Assembly (NCBI GenBank): GCA_021813325.1
Contig: JAKALA010000015.1
Location: 1-64,000, forward strand
From: a bacterium
GTDB taxonomy: Bacteria > Verrucomicrobiota > Verrucomicrobiia > Limisphaerales > UBA11358
DNA length: 64,000 nt
Direction of reading: 5' to 3'
Position 1 is the first letter of the stretch. Every line of letters begins with the position of its first letter. The notes below the pieces were generated by a model. It made no database searches, was not told where the DNA came from, and saw nothing but the letters and a program-made list of their open reading frames with translations. Position numbers and translations under genes: made by a program. Shown one piece after another: positions 1 through 10,139 of this stretch.

Positions 1-742
1 CATCCTGCCACCGATGAACTTCCGAATGCCCGTCGGCAAAGGCCAATCCTGCCGAGCGATTGTGATACGTTCCCGGCCAATCAATCATCTCCGTGGGCGT
101 GGTCATGGACACCGCAAACGCGCCGTCGTTGATGTTGTATTGGTTTTCATCCATGAACACCCACAAATCCGCCGGGTCAGGCTTGATCATATCGGTAAAT
201 CGCCCATACGTCCGCCACGGTTGATTCGCCTTGTGGTGTCGGGTGCCATCCAGCCACGGCCCGTTCACCGCTGCCCGCACATCCGGCTTGCTTCCCACCG
301 CCTGGCTCAGGGAATACGTCCGCACATGGTTGCTGGTGTCGCCGGGACATTTGAAGATTTTCAGCGAGCCACCGTCATACGGAGCCAAGGCAGACTGCGA
401 CAGCAACGTGGTATTGGTGGCGTCTTCGGGCAGTCCCATCTGCCCTTTCACCCACATGTTGGAGCTGTTGTAATCGGGATTGGGTGGCAGCCAGCCGCCG
501 GCATCATCGGCATACAGATGCAGGGCCACCATCATTTGCTTGCTGTTGTTGAGGCAATAAACCCCCTGCGCCTTTTGCTTGGCAGCGGAGAGCGTAGGCA
601 GCAGCAGCGCCGCCAGAATGCCAATGATGGCAATCACCACGAGCAGTTCCAGCAGGGTGAAGGCCGCGTTGCCAAGGTGAAAGCCTTCCTTGTCCCGTTC
701 ATGCAGACCCGGAAGGTCGTTGGATTTGGTAGGCGTCATCAT
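1..742 (-). CDS. Type II/IV pseudopilin-like protein (partial, 3' end off window)
   Basis: Read on the minus strand, the product begins [14 protein letters not shown] and carries a prepilin signature, [18 protein letters not shown], at about residues 21-38. A prepilin peptidase would cleave just before the Phe. Downstream comes [18 protein letters not shown], a stretch typical of this family. Near the window edge the frame reads [12 protein letters not shown], the H-x9-DG motif of the large Planctomycetes/Verrucomicrobia pseudopilin family (DUF1559-like). Such proteins are anchored in the inner membrane by the N-terminal helix and are thought to serve pseudopili or secretion. The start is one of two consecutive ATGs at 742 and 739. 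No clear Shine-Dalgarno site is seen. The stop lies beyond position 1. A prepilin peptidase gene lies at 20554-21666. Confidence 0.88.
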   Translation of the reverse strand, partial: MMTPTKSNDLPGLHERDKEGFHLGNAAFTLLELLVVIAIIGILAALLLPTLSAAKQKAQGVYCLNNSKQMMVALHLYADDAGGWLPPNPDYNSSNMWVKGQMGLPEDATNTTLLSQSALAPYDGGSLKIFKCPGDTSNHVRTYSLSQAVGSKPDVRAAVNGPWLDGTRHHKANQPWRTYGRFTDMIKPDPADLWVFMDENQYNINDGAFAVSMTTPTEMIDWPGTYHNRSAGLAFADGHSEVHRWQD

Positions 743-1843
743 GCTGCCCGGCCCAACATTCCCGCCACAAGAGCGGCTGTCAGCCAGCCAGTTACGACAG
801 GAATGGTTATGTCAAGATATTGCGCCCCCCCCCAGCCCCGTCAAGAAACAATTTACAAAAAGTGATGTAGCCAATCCACTTAACTGATACCCGCTTTATT
901 TGCACACCACCCCGGCACCTCAATCCAGAAAAGGTTCCAACGCGTGGTTAAAATGCAGGAGCGTGTTCGCCCGGATGTTGAAGTATGTCGAAACGCTTAC
1001 TGCTTGCTTCAGCCGGAAAATGTGACTTGCCGGGTGTTTTTTTGGGGGGTATTTTACCAATTCCGTGAGTGAGACTTGCGGCGTTTATAGACCCGGCACC
1101 CTTGCTCTGCAACATCTTTCCCTTGAATTATTCCACATGGGCGCAGGTCATGTCATGCCACAACGGTTGGCTTTTGATATTATGAGAAGCCGCTCTACGT
1201 CCCTTTAAAGCAAGAACTTCACACACCAACTATGACACGCTTGGCGCCAGTGAGTGAATAAGCGCTGGAGTGGCTTCTCGGCTACGAACATTTCGCGCTG
1301 AAACCTCTGACTAAACCGCCAAACGCCTGCCCCAGCTCGTGGCGCTGTCCCGGTCAAAGTAAATTCAGCGCGAACACAATTACTTTGTCCCGCAGGCTCA
1401 TCGGACGAACTATCAAACCTTGGCAAAACGCGAATGACCCATTGGCTCAGGGGCCGTTGAATCGGCCGGCAAAAGCGATGCCGTTTCCAGTGCTGCGGAC
1501 AGTTCTGAACACAGTCCGGTTGCGCCACCTCTGCGCTTTGGATGAAGCCCGCCGCAACCATCACTGGGATGAACTCTGGACCAAAAATCAAGGACCGTGT
1601 TCAGATGCGCCCGGTTAAACCGGATTACCCTTGGATTTATTTAAAAATCGCTTATTATAGACGCATTGAGTCGAACCATTGGGTTCAATCCCGGCAGTTG
1701 GCTCCACTTTGAACCCAGCCCGCGCTTTGCTTGAATGAAGCGTCCTGAGTTTCGTGCCACCGGATGCAATCCAAGGTTATTGACGCGCAATTTAATGTAA
1801 CCACTTCCCTTTTCATAACATCCACATCACCGGTAGTTTGATC
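743..1843. other. Intergenic region without a supported gene
   Basis: About 1.1 kb separates the pseudopilin start from the GH92 gene. Two short overlapping open frames around 1205-1618 lie on opposite strands, show no recognisable motif and no ribosome site, and are probably chance. The stretch holds poly-C/poly-G runs near 823-834 and 1038-1048 and probably the promoters of both flanking genes. I see no RNA gene or repeat. Confidence 0.5.
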
Positions 1844-4132
1844 ATGAACTTGTTCCCCCCGAAACTCATCGTGACCGCGATTCTGCTTGGCGGTCTTTCT
1901 GGCAATGTTTTTGGCGCCAAAGCGCCCGTGGATTATGCGAATCCGCTGGTCGGCACGGCTTCGTTGGATGATCCCAAGTTGCTGGGCAACGCCCCGCCGC
2001 CTGGCGAAGAAGCTTACACCGGTTTCACTTTTCCCGGCCCAACCTTGCCGCACCGTGACTGCATTCTCGGACCGATCAACAAAGATTTGACTGAGGCGGC
2101 GGGCAATCACGGCATCATTTTTCCCTACATTCATTCGCGCCGGACGATGCTGGGATTTTCCTCGCCCATGCCCGGTTTAACCATCATGCCAGTCATTGGC
2201 AACTGGACGGTGCCGCCGGATCGTTGTTACGCCTCGCCTTATGACAAACAATCCGAAAAAGCGTCGCCCGGTTATTACTCCGTATTTTTTCCCGACACGG
2301 GGATTCGAACCGAGCTCACCGCGACCGAACGCACGGGATACTACCGTTTCACTTTTCCGCAAACCGACCGTGGCACCGTGTTAATCGATCTTAGCGCCGG
2401 GGAAAACCACATTGAAATCGTCGATGACCATACCATTCGCGGACGCAGCCAGCGCGGGGGCCGCAACTTCGTGGCGGAATTTTCCAAGCCTTTCAAGTCG
2501 TTCGGCACTTTCTGCCAAAACCAGCCGCGCCTGGAAGGTGCCCGCGTCCGGCGCGACGACACCGTCGATGCCGGTTCATGTGCCATGTCGGGAAGTTATG
2601 CGGGCGTCTATTTGGAATTTGCCACCAAGGCCGGCGAGCAAATCACCGTGCGCATTGCCTCCTCCTGGTCATACGAAGCGGCCAAAGAACAGCTGCAAAA
2701 AGACACCGCCAGTTTTGATGAAGTGCATCAAGCCGCGCGGAATGCGTGGAGCGAAAAACTAAATCTCGTCCAGGTCAAGGGCGGCACGGAAAAACAGCGG
2801 ATGCTGTTCTATTCCACGCTCTACAATTCACTGCTCACGCCCCGGTTAATTTGGAAAAAAGGTTCACCTGTTCACAGACGCAATGGCGAATCCCAGATCG
2901 CCGACTACGACCGGTATAGCCCCATTGCGTTTTGGGACACCGGCCGCAATCAGATCATGCTGCTCACGTTGCTGGAACCCGACGTCACCACCAACATTCT
3001 GCGCACCCATCTCGAAATGGCCCGTGAATCCGGCTGGATGCACACTTCGTTTTACGGCGACCACGCGGTGTTGATGTATCTCGGCGATTGGGAGCGCGGC
3101 GTGCCCTTCGATTACGCCTCGGTTTACGAATATCTCCGCAAAAACGCCATGGATCCCGCCGGCCCGCGCGGTGATCTGGCCGAATATTTGAAAAACGGCT
3201 GGGTGCATGATGATTTTATGGAACATCCCAGTCCGCCGGAAGCCGGTGGCCATGCCGGTGTGGACAAGACGCTGGAATACAGTTGGGATGATCACGCGCT
3301 CGCCCTGTTCGCCAAAAAACTGGGCAAAGAAGACGATTACCAGATGTTCCTTGCCCGGGCGCACAACTATACGAATGTCTTCGATCCTTCTACCGGCTTC
3401 ATGCGCGGACGGCAAGCGGATGGCTCTTGGATTTCGCCTTACGACCCGTTTGAACCCTATTACAACTACATGTCCAAGGAGGCCAGCGGCTGGCAAAATT
3501 TCTGGCTCGTTCCTCACGACGTGCAAGGCTTGATCGACTTGGTTGGCGGCCGCGAGAAATTCATTCAGAAACTCGACACGTTTTTCAACACACCCTACAA
3601 CCCGAAAGGCATTGCCCGCGACGTCACCGGCATGATCGGGCTTTATTGCCAGGGCAACCAGCCGGATCAGCAAACCGCCTATTATTATGATTACGCCGGT
3701 CAGCCGTGGAAGACCCAAAAACTGACCCGCGAAATTCTCAAGCTGATGTATGGCAGCGATAAATTCAGCCTCGCCTACCCGGGCATGGATGATCAAGGCT
3801 CCACCTCGTCGTGGTATGTTTTCAGCGCCATGGGTTTTTATACCGTGGACCCGTCCACGCCGGATTACATCATCGGTTCACCGATTTTTGATGAAGTCAC
3901 CATTCACCTGGGCGGTGGCAAAGACCTGATCATTGAAGCGAAACACAACTCGGAAAAGAACTGCTACATCCAGTCAGCCACGCTCAATGGCAAACCCTGG
4001 AACAAACCCTGGTTCAGCCACGCCGATATTGCCAACGGCGGCAAATTCGTGTTCCAGATGGGAGCAAAACCCAATCCGAACTGGGGCAGCGCCCCCGAGG
4101 ATGCGCCGCCATCCATGTCCAAGCCGGATTAA
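1844..4132 (+). CDS. GH92 family alpha-mannosidase, secreted
   Basis: A 762-residue protein with an N-terminal signal peptide (MNLFPPKLIVTAILLGGLSG) followed by DYANPLVGT, the usual opening of GH92 enzymes. The central FWDTGRNQIMLL and the C-terminal DDQGSTSSWYVFSAMGFYTV and YIIGSPIFDEV blocks match the catalytic (alpha/alpha)6 domain of this family. GH92 enzymes are calcium-dependent exo-mannosidases that remove alpha-linked mannose from glycans. The frame could open at a TTG at 1838, but the ATG at 1844 gives a cleaner signal peptide. The gene stands alone and converges on recQ. The exact linkage specificity cannot be read from sequence. Confidence 0.93.
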   Translation: MNLFPPKLIVTAILLGGLSGNVFGAKAPVDYANPLVGTASLDDPKLLGNAPPPGEEAYTGFTFPGPTLPHRDCILGPINKDLTEAAGNHGIIFPYIHSRRTMLGFSSPMPGLTIMPVIGNWTVPPDRCYASPYDKQSEKASPGYYSVFFPDTGIRTELTATERTGYYRFTFPQTDRGTVLIDLSAGENHIEIVDDHTIRGRSQRGGRNFVAEFSKPFKSFGTFCQNQPRLEGARVRRDDTVDAGSCAMSGSYAGVYLEFATKAGEQITVRIASSWSYEAAKEQLQKDTASFDEVHQAARNAWSEKLNLVQVKGGTEKQRMLFYSTLYNSLLTPRLIWKKGSPVHRRNGESQIADYDRYSPIAFWDTGRNQIMLLTLLEPDVTTNILRTHLEMARESGWMHTSFYGDHAVLMYLGDWERGVPFDYASVYEYLRKNAMDPAGPRGDLAEYLKNGWVHDDFMEHPSPPEAGGHAGVDKTLEYSWDDHALALFAKKLGKEDDYQMFLARAHNYTNVFDPSTGFMRGRQADGSWISPYDPFEPYYNYMSKEASGWQNFWLVPHDVQGLIDLVGGREKFIQKLDTFFNTPYNPKGIARDVTGMIGLYCQGNQPDQQTAYYYDYAGQPWKTQKLTREILKLMYGSDKFSLAYPGMDDQGSTSSWYVFSAMGFYTVDPSTPDYIIGSPIFDEVTIHLGGGKDLIIEAKHNSEKNCYIQSATLNGKPWNKPWFSHADIANGGKFVFQMGAKPNPNWGSAPEDAPPSMSKPD

Positions 4133-4345
4133 ACTTAAAATCCGCCGTCGGAACGATCCGCGAAGCAACAAAACATCCGCGAAATAAATCAACGGGCACC
4201 CGGTTCGTCCCGCTCAAATGGTTTTCCCCTTGAACCAAAAATCGTGCTTTCAGGGGAATCCGTTTTCTTGGCGCGGGTTTTGCCGATTTAGCGATTGCCA
4301 CGGCGCCTTTCAAGTTGACCGCTCCGGCCAGGCCGGTAATTGATT

Positions 4346-6532
4346 TTACCGCCGGGCCTGCGCCGCCGCGCGGAACAGGCGGAGACGCCCATAGTCAATC
4401 CGGCCACCTAGCGCTTCAAAAACGGGGCCGAGCGACTCGCCTCCCGCGCGGCCAAAAGCGGACGCCACTTCCGAGATTTCCGGCAGGCTGAAAAACTGCT
4501 GCAAATCCACCGGCTCGCCCTGGGCAACGGCCTCGGCGAGATGGCCGTAAATGGTGTTGGTGGTCATGCCGCGTTCGCGGGCGATTTGTTCGACGGCCTG
4601 GCCGGCGCGAAACCGCCGCAATGTTTCCCGGGCGGAATCGCCCGGACGCTGGCGCGGCGGCGGTGCGGCGGCCGGGCTGGTGAAGGAATCGTCGGCAAAG
4701 ATTTGTCGCGGATGGGTCTGCAAATACGCGGCGATTTCGCCGAGAAAGAGGCCGCCAAATTCGCGCAGTTTCTTTTCGCCCACCCCGCTGATGCGGGAAA
4801 AATCGCGGTCGTTGGCCGGATAATCCCGCGCCATCTGCCGCAACGCCACATCGGAAAACACAATATAGGCCGGCACGTCGCGCTCGTCGGCCAACATTTT
4901 GCGCAGGGCGCGCAGCCGTTCAAACAAGGCTTCGTCGCAGGCGATTTCGCCGACGTGATGCGCCGGGGGTTCCGGGGCGACGGCCGGCTGGGTGAGCGTG
5001 ATTTTCCGGCGGTCCCTGAGAGCGCCGCTGCCTTCGGCGGTCAGTTCCAGGGTGCTGAACTTTTCGCTGGTCTGGCGCAGCAAACCGAGCCGCACGAGTT
5101 CGCGTCCGATTGCCGACCATTCCGCGCGACTGTGTTCCTTGCCGATGCCGTAGGTGGAAAGTTGAGTGTGATTCCACTTGCGGATTTTTTCCGTGTCGGC
5201 GCCGACGAGCACTTCCACCACATGATTCAGGCCGGCGCCAAAGCCATTTTTCTCGCGGATGCGGAAAACGCAGGAGAGAAACTTCTGCGCGGCCAGCGTG
5301 CCGTCAAACGTGGCGCGGGGCGCAAGGCAATTGTCGCACGCGCCGCAGTTGTCTCCGGCGAACGTCTCACCAAAATAGCGCAGCAGTTCCGTGCGCCGAC
5401 AGCCGGCGCATTCGGCGTAATGAACCATTTGCTGCAATTGTTCGCGGGCGATTTTCTGCTCGCGCGGATCCGGTTTTTCGTCAATGAACCGGGTTTGTTT
5501 GATGACATCGCCGGGGCTGAACAGCAGCACGCATTCACCCGGCAAGCCGTCGCGCCCGGCGCGGCCGGTTTCCTGATAATAACCCTCGATGTTTTTCGGC
5601 AGGTCATAATGCACGACAAAACGGACGTTCGGCTTGTTGATGCCCATGCCGAAGGCGATGGTGGCGCAGACCACGCGCACGTCATCGCGCAAAAAAAGTT
5701 CCTGATGCTCGCTGCGTTCCTTGGGCGTGAGGCCGGCGTGATAAGGCCGCGCCTTGATGCCATCCCCGGTGAGATTTGCGGCGACGCGTTCGGCGGTTTT
5801 GCGTGACTGGCAGTAAACGATGCCGCTCTCCCGCGGATGCTCGCGCAGGAAATGCAGCAGTTGATTGTAGGGTTTGTTTTTGGGAACGACGTGATACGCG
5901 AGGTTGGGCCGGTTGAAGCTGGCGACGTAGGCTTTCGGCTCGCGCAATTTCAAATGCGTGATGATGTCGGCGCGGACGCGCCCGGTGGCCGTGGCGGTGA
6001 GCGCCATGAACGGCGTTTGCGGAAACCGGTCGCGAAGCTGCGCGAGCTGGCGGTATTCGGGCCGGAAATCGTGGCCCCATTCGCTGATGCAATGCGCCTC
6101 GTCCACGGCGATGAGCCGGACGTTCCAGCGCGGCAAATCTGCGAGGAACCCGGACAGCATCAGCCGCTCCGGCGCGACGTAGAGCAATTTGAATTCGCCC
6201 TGATGCAATCCGCGCAGGCGGCTCCGCGCTTCGCCAGCGGCGAGCGAAGAATTTAGAAAGGTGGCCGGCACGCCGGCGGCTTGCAGCGCGTCCACCTGGT
6301 CCTTCATCAAGGCGATGAGCGGCGAAACCACCACCGTGAGGCCGTCGCCCGCCAGGGCCGGGAGTTGAAAACAAAGCGATTTGCCGCCGCCGGTGGGCAG
6401 CAGCGCGAAGACGTCCCTGCCGGCCAGCGAATCGCGGATGATCTCCTCTTGCAACGGACGAAATGACGCGAAGCCGAAGTGTTGCTTCAGCAGCGGGAGC
6501 AGATTTTGGGGCGCGGATTTCACCGCCGCCAA
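4346..6532 (-). CDS. recQ: ATP-dependent DNA helicase RecQ
   Basis: A 728-residue superfamily 2 3'-5' helicase acting in recombination and fork repair. Walker A TGGGKS is at residues 47-52 and the DEAH box with CISEWGHDFRPEY begins at 144. The second RecA lobe has FGMGINKPNVRFVVHYDLP followed by QETGRAGRDG. A four-Cys zinc site (CAGC...CGACDNC) around 376-403 opens the RQC region. An HRDC-like domain follows, then a C-terminal helix-turn-helix (GMTTNTIYGHLAEA). The predicted start is TTG at 6532, 16 residues before the first conserved helicase residues. A GTG three codons later is an alternative. It lies 63 bases downstream of carB on the same strand and may be cotranscribed. Confidence 0.95.
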   Translation of the reverse strand: MAAVKSAPQNLLPLLKQHFGFASFRPLQEEIIRDSLAGRDVFALLPTGGGKSLCFQLPALAGDGLTVVVSPLIALMKDQVDALQAAGVPATFLNSSLAAGEARSRLRGLHQGEFKLLYVAPERLMLSGFLADLPRWNVRLIAVDEAHCISEWGHDFRPEYRQLAQLRDRFPQTPFMALTATATGRVRADIITHLKLREPKAYVASFNRPNLAYHVVPKNKPYNQLLHFLREHPRESGIVYCQSRKTAERVAANLTGDGIKARPYHAGLTPKERSEHQELFLRDDVRVVCATIAFGMGINKPNVRFVVHYDLPKNIEGYYQETGRAGRDGLPGECVLLFSPGDVIKQTRFIDEKPDPREQKIAREQLQQMVHYAECAGCRRTELLRYFGETFAGDNCGACDNCLAPRATFDGTLAAQKFLSCVFRIREKNGFGAGLNHVVEVLVGADTEKIRKWNHTQLSTYGIGKEHSRAEWSAIGRELVRLGLLRQTSEKFSTLELTAEGSGALRDRRKITLTQPAVAPEPPAHHVGEIACDEALFERLRALRKMLADERDVPAYIVFSDVALRQMARDYPANDRDFSRISGVGEKKLREFGGLFLGEIAAYLQTHPRQIFADDSFTSPAAAPPPRQRPGDSARETLRRFRAGQAVEQIARERGMTTNTIYGHLAEAVAQGEPVDLQQFFSLPEISEVASAFGRAGGESLGPVFEALGGRIDYGRLRLFRAAAQARR

Positions 6533-6595
6533 AGTAGCGGCTTTCGGGAGCCAGCCGCCATCTAAAAAACTTTGCCCCGCCCCACTCGCCAGCGG

Positions 6596-8386
6596 TTAAT
6601 GATACTCCTGCACCGTCTTCACTTCGTAACCGGATTTCTTCAGCGCGGCAATGCCCAAGGCGGCGGCCCGGGCGCTTGAAAGCGTGGTCATGATCGGCGT
6701 GCCCGTGTAAACGGCGGTCGTGCGAATTTTAACCTCGTCCGCGCGCGGCACGGCGCCGCTGGGCGTGTTGATCACGAGTTGAATTTCCTTGTTCTTCAAC
6801 AAGTCCACGGCATTGGGACGGCCTTCCTGCAATTTGTGAATGCGTTCGACTTTCAACCCGGCTTTTTCCAAAACCGTGGCGGTGCCGCCGGTGGCGATCA
6901 GTTCAAAACCAAGAGCGGTATAGTTTCTGGCCACTTCGGCAACCTGATTCTTGTGCAGGTCGCTGACGCTGATGAACACTTTGCCCTTGAGCGGCAGCGC
7001 GGAGTTTGCGGCCATCTGCGACTTGGCGTAAGCCGTGCCGAGGTCGGCATCAAGCCCCATGACTTCACCGGTGGAACGCATTTCCGGCGAGAGCAAAATA
7101 TCCTGGCCATGAAATCGGTTGAACGGGAAAACCGATTCCTTCACCGCCCAATACTTCGGCCAGATTTCTTCGGTGAAACCGAGTTCTTTCAAAGTCTTTC
7201 CCGCCATCACTTTCGCGGCGAGCTTCGCCAGCGGCTGGCCAATGGCCTTGCTCACAAACGGCACGGTGCGCGACGCGCGCGGATTCACCTCCAGCACATA
7301 AACCACTTCGCCTTTCACCGCGTATTGCACGTTCATCAAGCCGACGACCTGCAACTCCCTCGCCATCGCGTGGGTGTATTCGCGGATGGTCTCGATGACT
7401 TTTGGGGAAAGCGTGTGGGGCGGAAGCACCATCGCCGCGTCGCCGGAATGCACGCCGGCAAATTCGATGTGTTCCAACATGCCGCCGATGACAATGGTCC
7501 CGCCGTTGGGCAGACCGACGTCAGCAATGCAGTCCACGTCCACTTCCGTGGCGTCTTCCAAGAACTTGTCCACCAGCACCGGACGCTCCGGCGAAGCCTC
7601 CACGGCAAACTTCATGTAATGCGAAAGTTCGCTGTCGGAATAAACGATCTGCATCGCCCGGCCACCCAGCACGAAGCTGGGACGAACAAGCACGGGATAG
7701 GTCAATTTTTTGGCGACGGCGAGCGCTTCCTCCGGATTGGTCGCCAACCCGTTCGGCGGCTGCGGAATGTTCAGCTTGTTCAGCATGGCCGCAAACATTT
7801 TGCGGTCTTCGGCGATTTCGATGCTCTGCGGCGAGGTGCCAATGATGTTCACCCCGTTCTTCTGCAAACCGAGCGCGAGGTTCAGGGGTGTCTGCCCGCC
7901 AAACTGCGCAATGGCGCCCCAGCATTTCTCGCGTTCGTAAATGTGCAGGACGTCTTCAAGGGTGAGCGGTTCGAAAAATAGTTTGTCGCTCGTGTCGTAG
8001 TCGGTGGAAACCGTTTCGGGATTCGAATTCACCATGATGGTTTCGAAGCCGTCTTCCTTGAGCGCGAACGCGGCGTGAACACAGCAATAATCAAATTCAA
8101 TCCCCTGGCCAATGCGGTTCGGGCCGCCGCCGAGAATCATTACCTTCCTGGCGGTGTTGCCTTTGACCTCATCATCGCCGCGGTCGTAGGTGGAATAATA
8201 ATACGGCGTGTAAGCCTCGAATTCCGCGGCGCAGGTGTCCACCAGCCGGTAGCTGGGAATCAGGTTCAATTTTTTGCGAAGAGCGCGAATTTTATCCTCG
8301 GTCTGGCCGACGAGATGGGCGATCTGGCGGTCGGAAAATCCGAGCGATTTGGCGCGGGCGAGTTTTTCAGCGTTCAGTGACGACAT
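6596..8386 (-). CDS. carB: Carbamoyl-phosphate synthase large subunit, C-terminal half (split CarB)
   Basis: This 596-residue protein aligns with roughly the second half of E. coli CarB (1073 residues). The N-terminus (LARAKSLGFSDRQIAHLVG) is the end of the oligomerisation domain, with RVDTCAAEF just after. The second ATP-grasp domain follows (ILGGGPNRIGQGIEFDYCC, VLEVNPRASRTVPFVSKA). The C-terminal MGS-like allosteric domain ends the protein. This half phosphorylates carbamate in the last step of carbamoyl phosphate synthesis for pyrimidines and arginine. The first ATP-grasp half is absent from the window: the upstream neighbour is a divergent outer-membrane gene. ATG start at 8386. Split carB genes are known in Methanocaldococcus and Aquifex, so a natural split is more likely than decay, since the frame is intact from ATG to stop. 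Confidence 0.92.
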   Translation of the reverse strand: MSSLNAEKLARAKSLGFSDRQIAHLVGQTEDKIRALRKKLNLIPSYRLVDTCAAEFEAYTPYYYSTYDRGDDEVKGNTARKVMILGGGPNRIGQGIEFDYCCVHAAFALKEDGFETIMVNSNPETVSTDYDTSDKLFFEPLTLEDVLHIYEREKCWGAIAQFGGQTPLNLALGLQKNGVNIIGTSPQSIEIAEDRKMFAAMLNKLNIPQPPNGLATNPEEALAVAKKLTYPVLVRPSFVLGGRAMQIVYSDSELSHYMKFAVEASPERPVLVDKFLEDATEVDVDCIADVGLPNGGTIVIGGMLEHIEFAGVHSGDAAMVLPPHTLSPKVIETIREYTHAMARELQVVGLMNVQYAVKGEVVYVLEVNPRASRTVPFVSKAIGQPLAKLAAKVMAGKTLKELGFTEEIWPKYWAVKESVFPFNRFHGQDILLSPEMRSTGEVMGLDADLGTAYAKSQMAANSALPLKGKVFISVSDLHKNQVAEVARNYTALGFELIATGGTATVLEKAGLKVERIHKLQEGRPNAVDLLKNKEIQLVINTPSGAVPRADEVKIRTTAVYTGTPIMTTLSSARAAALGIAALKKSGYEVKTVQEYH

Positions 8387-8499
8387 GGTAAAATCAAAGT
8401 CGGCATAGTAAGCCGAAATTTACCCCTGCTGTCCAGCAAGAGTGTAGGGCTTTTGGGAAGGCGCTTGCGGCTGAAGCCGAATTCCTTTATCAATCGCCC

Positions 8500-9708
8500 A
8501 TGCGGTGGTGTTTCCGAACAATCCTTGTCCTCATTTTGGCGTCCCCGACATGGTGCCAGGCGCAAATTGATCCGGTCAAACGCGACCTCATCCAGATGGG
8601 TTATAATCAGCCGCTTGAAGGCCAATCTCCCATTGCCGGCTACGCGTATTACTATCATAACCAGCCGGATTTTCTGCGCACCAACGTAACCCTCCGGCTG
8701 GCCCTGGCGCCGGTTTATTTGGATTCCGAAGTCGGCTTTGTTCATGGTCTGGGACCGAAAACTGATTTTGCCATTGGCGCCGCTGGGGGTGGTTTTGCCG
8801 ACAGTTATAACGAAATTGACAACGGCCAATACGTTAAAGGCCAGTCATTCGGTGGCAACTGCTGCGAGCTTTCCACCAGCCTTTATCATTTATTTAATCC
8901 GAACGATTTGATTCCGCTGAATTTCGTCCTGCGCGCCTCCGCCCATTATTCGGCTTACGAACGATCCGACACCACGGCGGACAATTTTCAACTGCCGGCC
9001 AACGGCACCACCTACGCCGTTCGCACCGGCCTGCGCTGGGGCGGCATCGAACCGACCTTGTATCCGGCTCTGGCCATGGAACTGTCGGTTTGGTATGAAG
9101 GTTTATTTCGCGTCAATCCGTCCAGTTATGGGTTCAACCATGATCGGGAAATTGAGCCTTCCTCGCATCTGTTCTGGTCCTCTGCGGCCCTTTCCTACAC
9201 GTTGCCAGACAGCCAGCAAAATTTCTTTGCCCGTCTCATTGGCGGAACCACGGTTAATGCCGACCGCTTCAGCGCCTTTCGCCTTGGCGGTTTTTTGCCG
9301 CTGGTCGCCGAATATCCGCTTTCCCTGCCCGGTTACTACTATCAGGAATTCAGCGCGCGACAATTTGCCCTGTTCAACGCCAGCTACCTGCTGCCCATCG
9401 CCCCCAACCAGCGTTGGAATTTGAATTTCACCGCTGCCACCGGATGGATCGATTATTTGCCGGGCACCGGTCAATCAGGGAATTCGGTCAGCGGCTTGGG
9501 TGGCGGGATTTTATACCGGGCGCCTTCGGAACGATTCCGCTTCATTGTAAACTACGGCTACGGCATCAACGCGCGGCGTGATCATGAACAGGGCGCCAAC
9601 AGCATCGGCATCCTGCTCCAAATCGACTTGGACAAGCCCCAAGGCGCGGCCTTCAACGCGACGCAACCCAATCGTTGGCGCGGATGGAACTGGCTTCTGG
9701 GGCGGTAA
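8500..9708 (+). CDS. Outer-membrane beta-barrel protein, function unknown
   Basis: A 402-residue protein with a signal peptide (MRWCFRTILVLILASPTWCQA). The rest is rich in alternating aromatic/polar strands such as FRFIVNYGYGINA. The segment FRLGGFLPLVAEYPLSLPGY followed by FALFNASYLLPI recalls the barrel of Omp85/surface-antigen proteins, where F-R-L-G-G precedes a P-G-Y turn, but no POTRA domain is present. It is likely an outer-membrane protein of 12-16 strands; the ligand is unknown. The ATG is 113 bases from the divergent carB start, so the two genes share a promoter region. The tRNA-Leu gene follows 47 bases after the stop. Confidence 0.7.
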   Translation: MRWCFRTILVLILASPTWCQAQIDPVKRDLIQMGYNQPLEGQSPIAGYAYYYHNQPDFLRTNVTLRLALAPVYLDSEVGFVHGLGPKTDFAIGAAGGGFADSYNEIDNGQYVKGQSFGGNCCELSTSLYHLFNPNDLIPLNFVLRASAHYSAYERSDTTADNFQLPANGTTYAVRTGLRWGGIEPTLYPALAMELSVWYEGLFRVNPSSYGFNHDREIEPSSHLFWSSAALSYTLPDSQQNFFARLIGGTTVNADRFSAFRLGGFLPLVAEYPLSLPGYYYQEFSARQFALFNASYLLPIAPNQRWNLNFTAATGWIDYLPGTGQSGNSVSGLGGGILYRAPSERFRFIVNYGYGINARRDHEQGANSIGILLQIDLDKPQGAAFNATQPNRWRGWNWLLGR

Positions 9709-9755
9709 AAAAACTTGCTTCCGCGAGTTGCTCAGGCACAATTCACAGCCCGGTT

Positions 9756-9840
9756 GCGCATATGGTGGAATTGGCAGACACGCTACTTTGAGGTGGTAGT
9801 GCCGCAAGGCGTGCAGGTTCAAGTCCTGCTATGCGCACCA
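9756..9840 (+). tRNA. tRNA-Leu (anticodon GAG)
   Basis: The acceptor stem GCGCATA pairs with TATGCGC at 9830-9836, followed by discriminator A and an encoded CCA. The D arm is TGGTGGAATTGGCAGACAC. The anticodon arm is CTACT-TTGAGGT-GGTAG, giving GAG (reads CUC/CUU). A short variable arm and the T arm GCAGGTTCAAGTCCTGC complete a class II tRNA of 85 nt. Confidence 0.95.
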
Positions 9841-10139
9841 ACAGTATCAACGGTTATAAAGCTACGGTGATGTTGTGCGGTTTCGCTTAAAAGGCCTGAA
9901 TAGGTTCTTCGCTGTTTTCAGTGGAATTAGATTTGTGGAAAGCGAAGCTTTCCGGAGATGAAGTAAAGCATGGCAATCAAGTGAGTGGTTGGCGGCGTTG
10001 CGACCGGGGGAATTTATCGCCTGCAACCGCGAAACCGGCGGGGAGCGGGCGGGCAGGGTGTTTTAGCTGTCGCCCGGTTTCCGTCAAACTTCCCCCAGCT
10101 TTCCCCGAAGGTCGAAATTCGGTCAGCCGAACCGGTGTT
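9841..10139. other. Intergenic region after tRNA-Leu
   Basis: About 300 bases between the tRNA and the toxin stop codon. It contains G/C-rich runs but no convincing gene, terminator or tRNA attachment-site duplication that I could find. The open frame on the plus strand across it runs antisense into the toxin gene and is likely spurious. Confidence 0.4.

Noticed and set aside
14-865. Long plus-strand open frame at the window start
   Set aside because: It is antisense to the pseudopilin, whose minus-strand frame shows a prepilin signature and an H-x9-DG end; the plus translation shows no motif.
1205-1618. Two short overlapping frames before GH92
   Set aside because: Opposite strands, no motif, no ribosome site; not supported as genes.
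2864-3796. 310-codon antisense frame inside GH92
   Set aside because: High-GC coding strands often leave the opposite frame open; the GH92 frame has clear family motifs.
4541-5806. 421-codon plus-strand frame opposite recQ
   Set aside because: No motif and fully inside a well-supported helicase gene.
6779-7981. 400-codon plus-strand frame opposite carB
   Set aside because: Shadow of carB; composition is His/Arg-rich without domain pattern.
9756-10139. tRNA-Leu as an attachment site for an integrated island
   Set aside because: No repeat of the tRNA 3' end and no integrase gene were found downstream.
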